Assembly (NCBI RefSeq): GCF_034479615.1
Contig: NZ_CP140255.1
Span: 1,984,001 to 2,048,000 of the forward strand
Source of the DNA: Vreelandella neptunia
GTDB taxonomy: Bacteria; Pseudomonadota; Gammaproteobacteria; Pseudomonadales; Halomonadaceae
Reading direction: 5' to 3'
DNA length: 64,000 nt
In this document: piece after piece, positions 63,435 through 64,000 of the stretch
How the letters are laid out: each line of letters begins with the position of its first letter
Numbering within the stretch: position 1 is the stretch's first letter
Program-made: the position numbers and the translations under genes
The notes under the pieces: model-generated
What the model saw: the letters and a program-made list of their open reading frames with translations, nothing else
The model's database searches: none
Told to the model about the DNA's origin: nothing

Positions 63435-64000
63435 TCAGGGTAGCGCCGGTACGTCAAAATCAGGCATTTCACCGGTTAGTGTATGAAGGAACGCGGTAAT
63501 ATCACTAATGGTGTCATCATCAAACTCCCGGCCAAGCATCTCTTGGCCCATTATCGCAACCGCCTCTTCCAGTGTTTCAGTCGCACCGTTATTCATATAC
63601 GGGTAGGTCACCGCCACATTACGCAGTGTGGGCGTTCTGAAACGGTACTTGTCGCTCTCCTCTTCAGTCACGACATAACGACCCAAATCGGTTGAGCCTG
63701 GTACCTGAATCGCATGAAATTGGCTATCGGTTAAAGCAGGGCCGCGGTGGCATGCAATACAACCGTTATCTACAAAGGCCACCATGCCGTCTTTGGCTTG
63801 CTGGTTAATCGCCTCCAAATCGCCATGTAGGTAACGATCAAAAGGGGAATTGGGTGTATTGAGCGTACGTTGGAAAGCTGCCAGCGCATGAGCCAAATTA
63901 TCATCGGTGATAGGTTCTTCTTGGTCAGGATAGGCGGCGCTGAATTTTTCCTGATAGAGCTCGAATCCCACCAGCCGCTCCAGGGCCATTTCCAGATCCA
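63435..64000 (-). CDS. Di-heme cytochrome c peroxidase family protein (partial)
   Basis: This is the C-terminal part of a MauG/CcpA-type periplasmic peroxidase; the gene continues past the right edge. The visible 188 residues include the second heme-binding motif CIACH in FVDNGCIACHRGPALTD, the RFRTPTLRNVAVTYPYMNNG block typical of the family, a distal Met in IMGQEM and the ITAFLHTLTGEMP ending. These enzymes reduce hydrogen peroxide with electrons from small cytochromes. The frame is open to base 64000, so the true start is outside the window. Confidence 0.88.
   Translation of the reverse strand, partial: DLEMALERLVGFELYQEKFSAAYPDQEEPITDDNLAHALAAFQRTLNTPNSPFDRYLHGDLEAINQQAKDGMVAFVDNGCIACHRGPALTDSQFHAIQVPGSTDLGRYVVTEEESDKYRFRTPTLRNVAVTYPYMNNGATETLEEAVAIMGQEMLGREFDDDTISDITAFLHTLTGEMPDFDVPALP

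Noticed and set aside
1..64000. CRISPR arrays, prophage, complete insertion sequences, toxin-antitoxin or defence islands
   Set aside because: No regularly spaced repeats, integrase, transposase, phage structural or defence-associated genes were found on either strand.

Overview
The window is a gene-dense stretch of chromosome from a gammaproteobacterium, most likely Halomonas or another Halomonadaceae. The evidence is inference from gene content and order: Hda, an E. coli-type LexA, MiaE, AcnB, PpsR/PpsA, a psrA-lexA pair as in Pseudomonas, a polyhydroxyalkanoate phasin, a cyanide-insensitive-type cytochrome bd with CydDC, and PqiABC. No rRNA, CRISPR array, phage or complete insertion sequence was seen. 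Accessory DNA is limited to small palindromic elements and REP-like repeats.

Layout. 1-3.4 kb: purN (partial) and purM, divergent from perM-hda. 3.5-7.1 kb: phasin, fumC, a membrane-anchored endonuclease/phosphatase-fold protein and two tandem tRNA-Val(GAC) genes, followed by REP-like repeats. 7.4-10.9 kb: msrC and the metNIQ methionine importer, whose leader carries a sigma70 promoter and a strong intrinsic terminator before metN. 11.2-17.1 kb: ribE, then a salvage block (purine permease, apt, gpt, ung), then upp and uraA separated by a terminator. 17.2-19.1 kb: molybdenum cofactor genes mobB, a moaC-moaD fusion and moaE. 19.1-22.5 kb: RNase J-like nuclease, purU and a CbiM-like membrane protein. 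22.5-25 kb: lexA and psrA, with two palindromic elements around them, and an L,D-transpeptidase. 25-32.3 kb: a structured RNA-like element, nagZ, hpt, ppsR divergent from ppsA, and ggt. 32.3-37.6 kb (minus strand): membrane-fused GDPD, rraA and acnB. 38.1-42.7 kb: miaE and a 1.3 kDa-residue-scale (about 1300 aa) SARP/BTAD regulator. 42.7-45.2 kb: overlapping queC-queE-queD-like-ykgJ operon. 45.4-51.2 kb: SRPBCC protein, DUF2789 protein, asparaginase, CynX-type transporter, rhlE helicase and two poorly characterised proteins. 51.3-54.9 kb: pqiABC. 55.2-64 kb: YrbG-type antiporter, cioAB-cydDC, an adenine deaminase-like gene and a truncated di-heme cytochrome c peroxidase.

Themes. Purine and pyrimidine metabolism recurs: purM, purN, purU, apt, gpt, hpt, upp, two nucleobase permeases and a deaminase. 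Respiration and envelope stress are represented by CioAB/CydDC and PqiABC. The observations most worth following are the metN leader attenuator, the branched GGA-loop element upstream of nagZ, the perfect palindrome inside the nagZ promoter, the large regulator with a degenerate cyclase domain, and the two-domain QueD-like protein whose active-site residues appear split between its halves. None could be tested against databases here, so novelty is not claimed for any of them.
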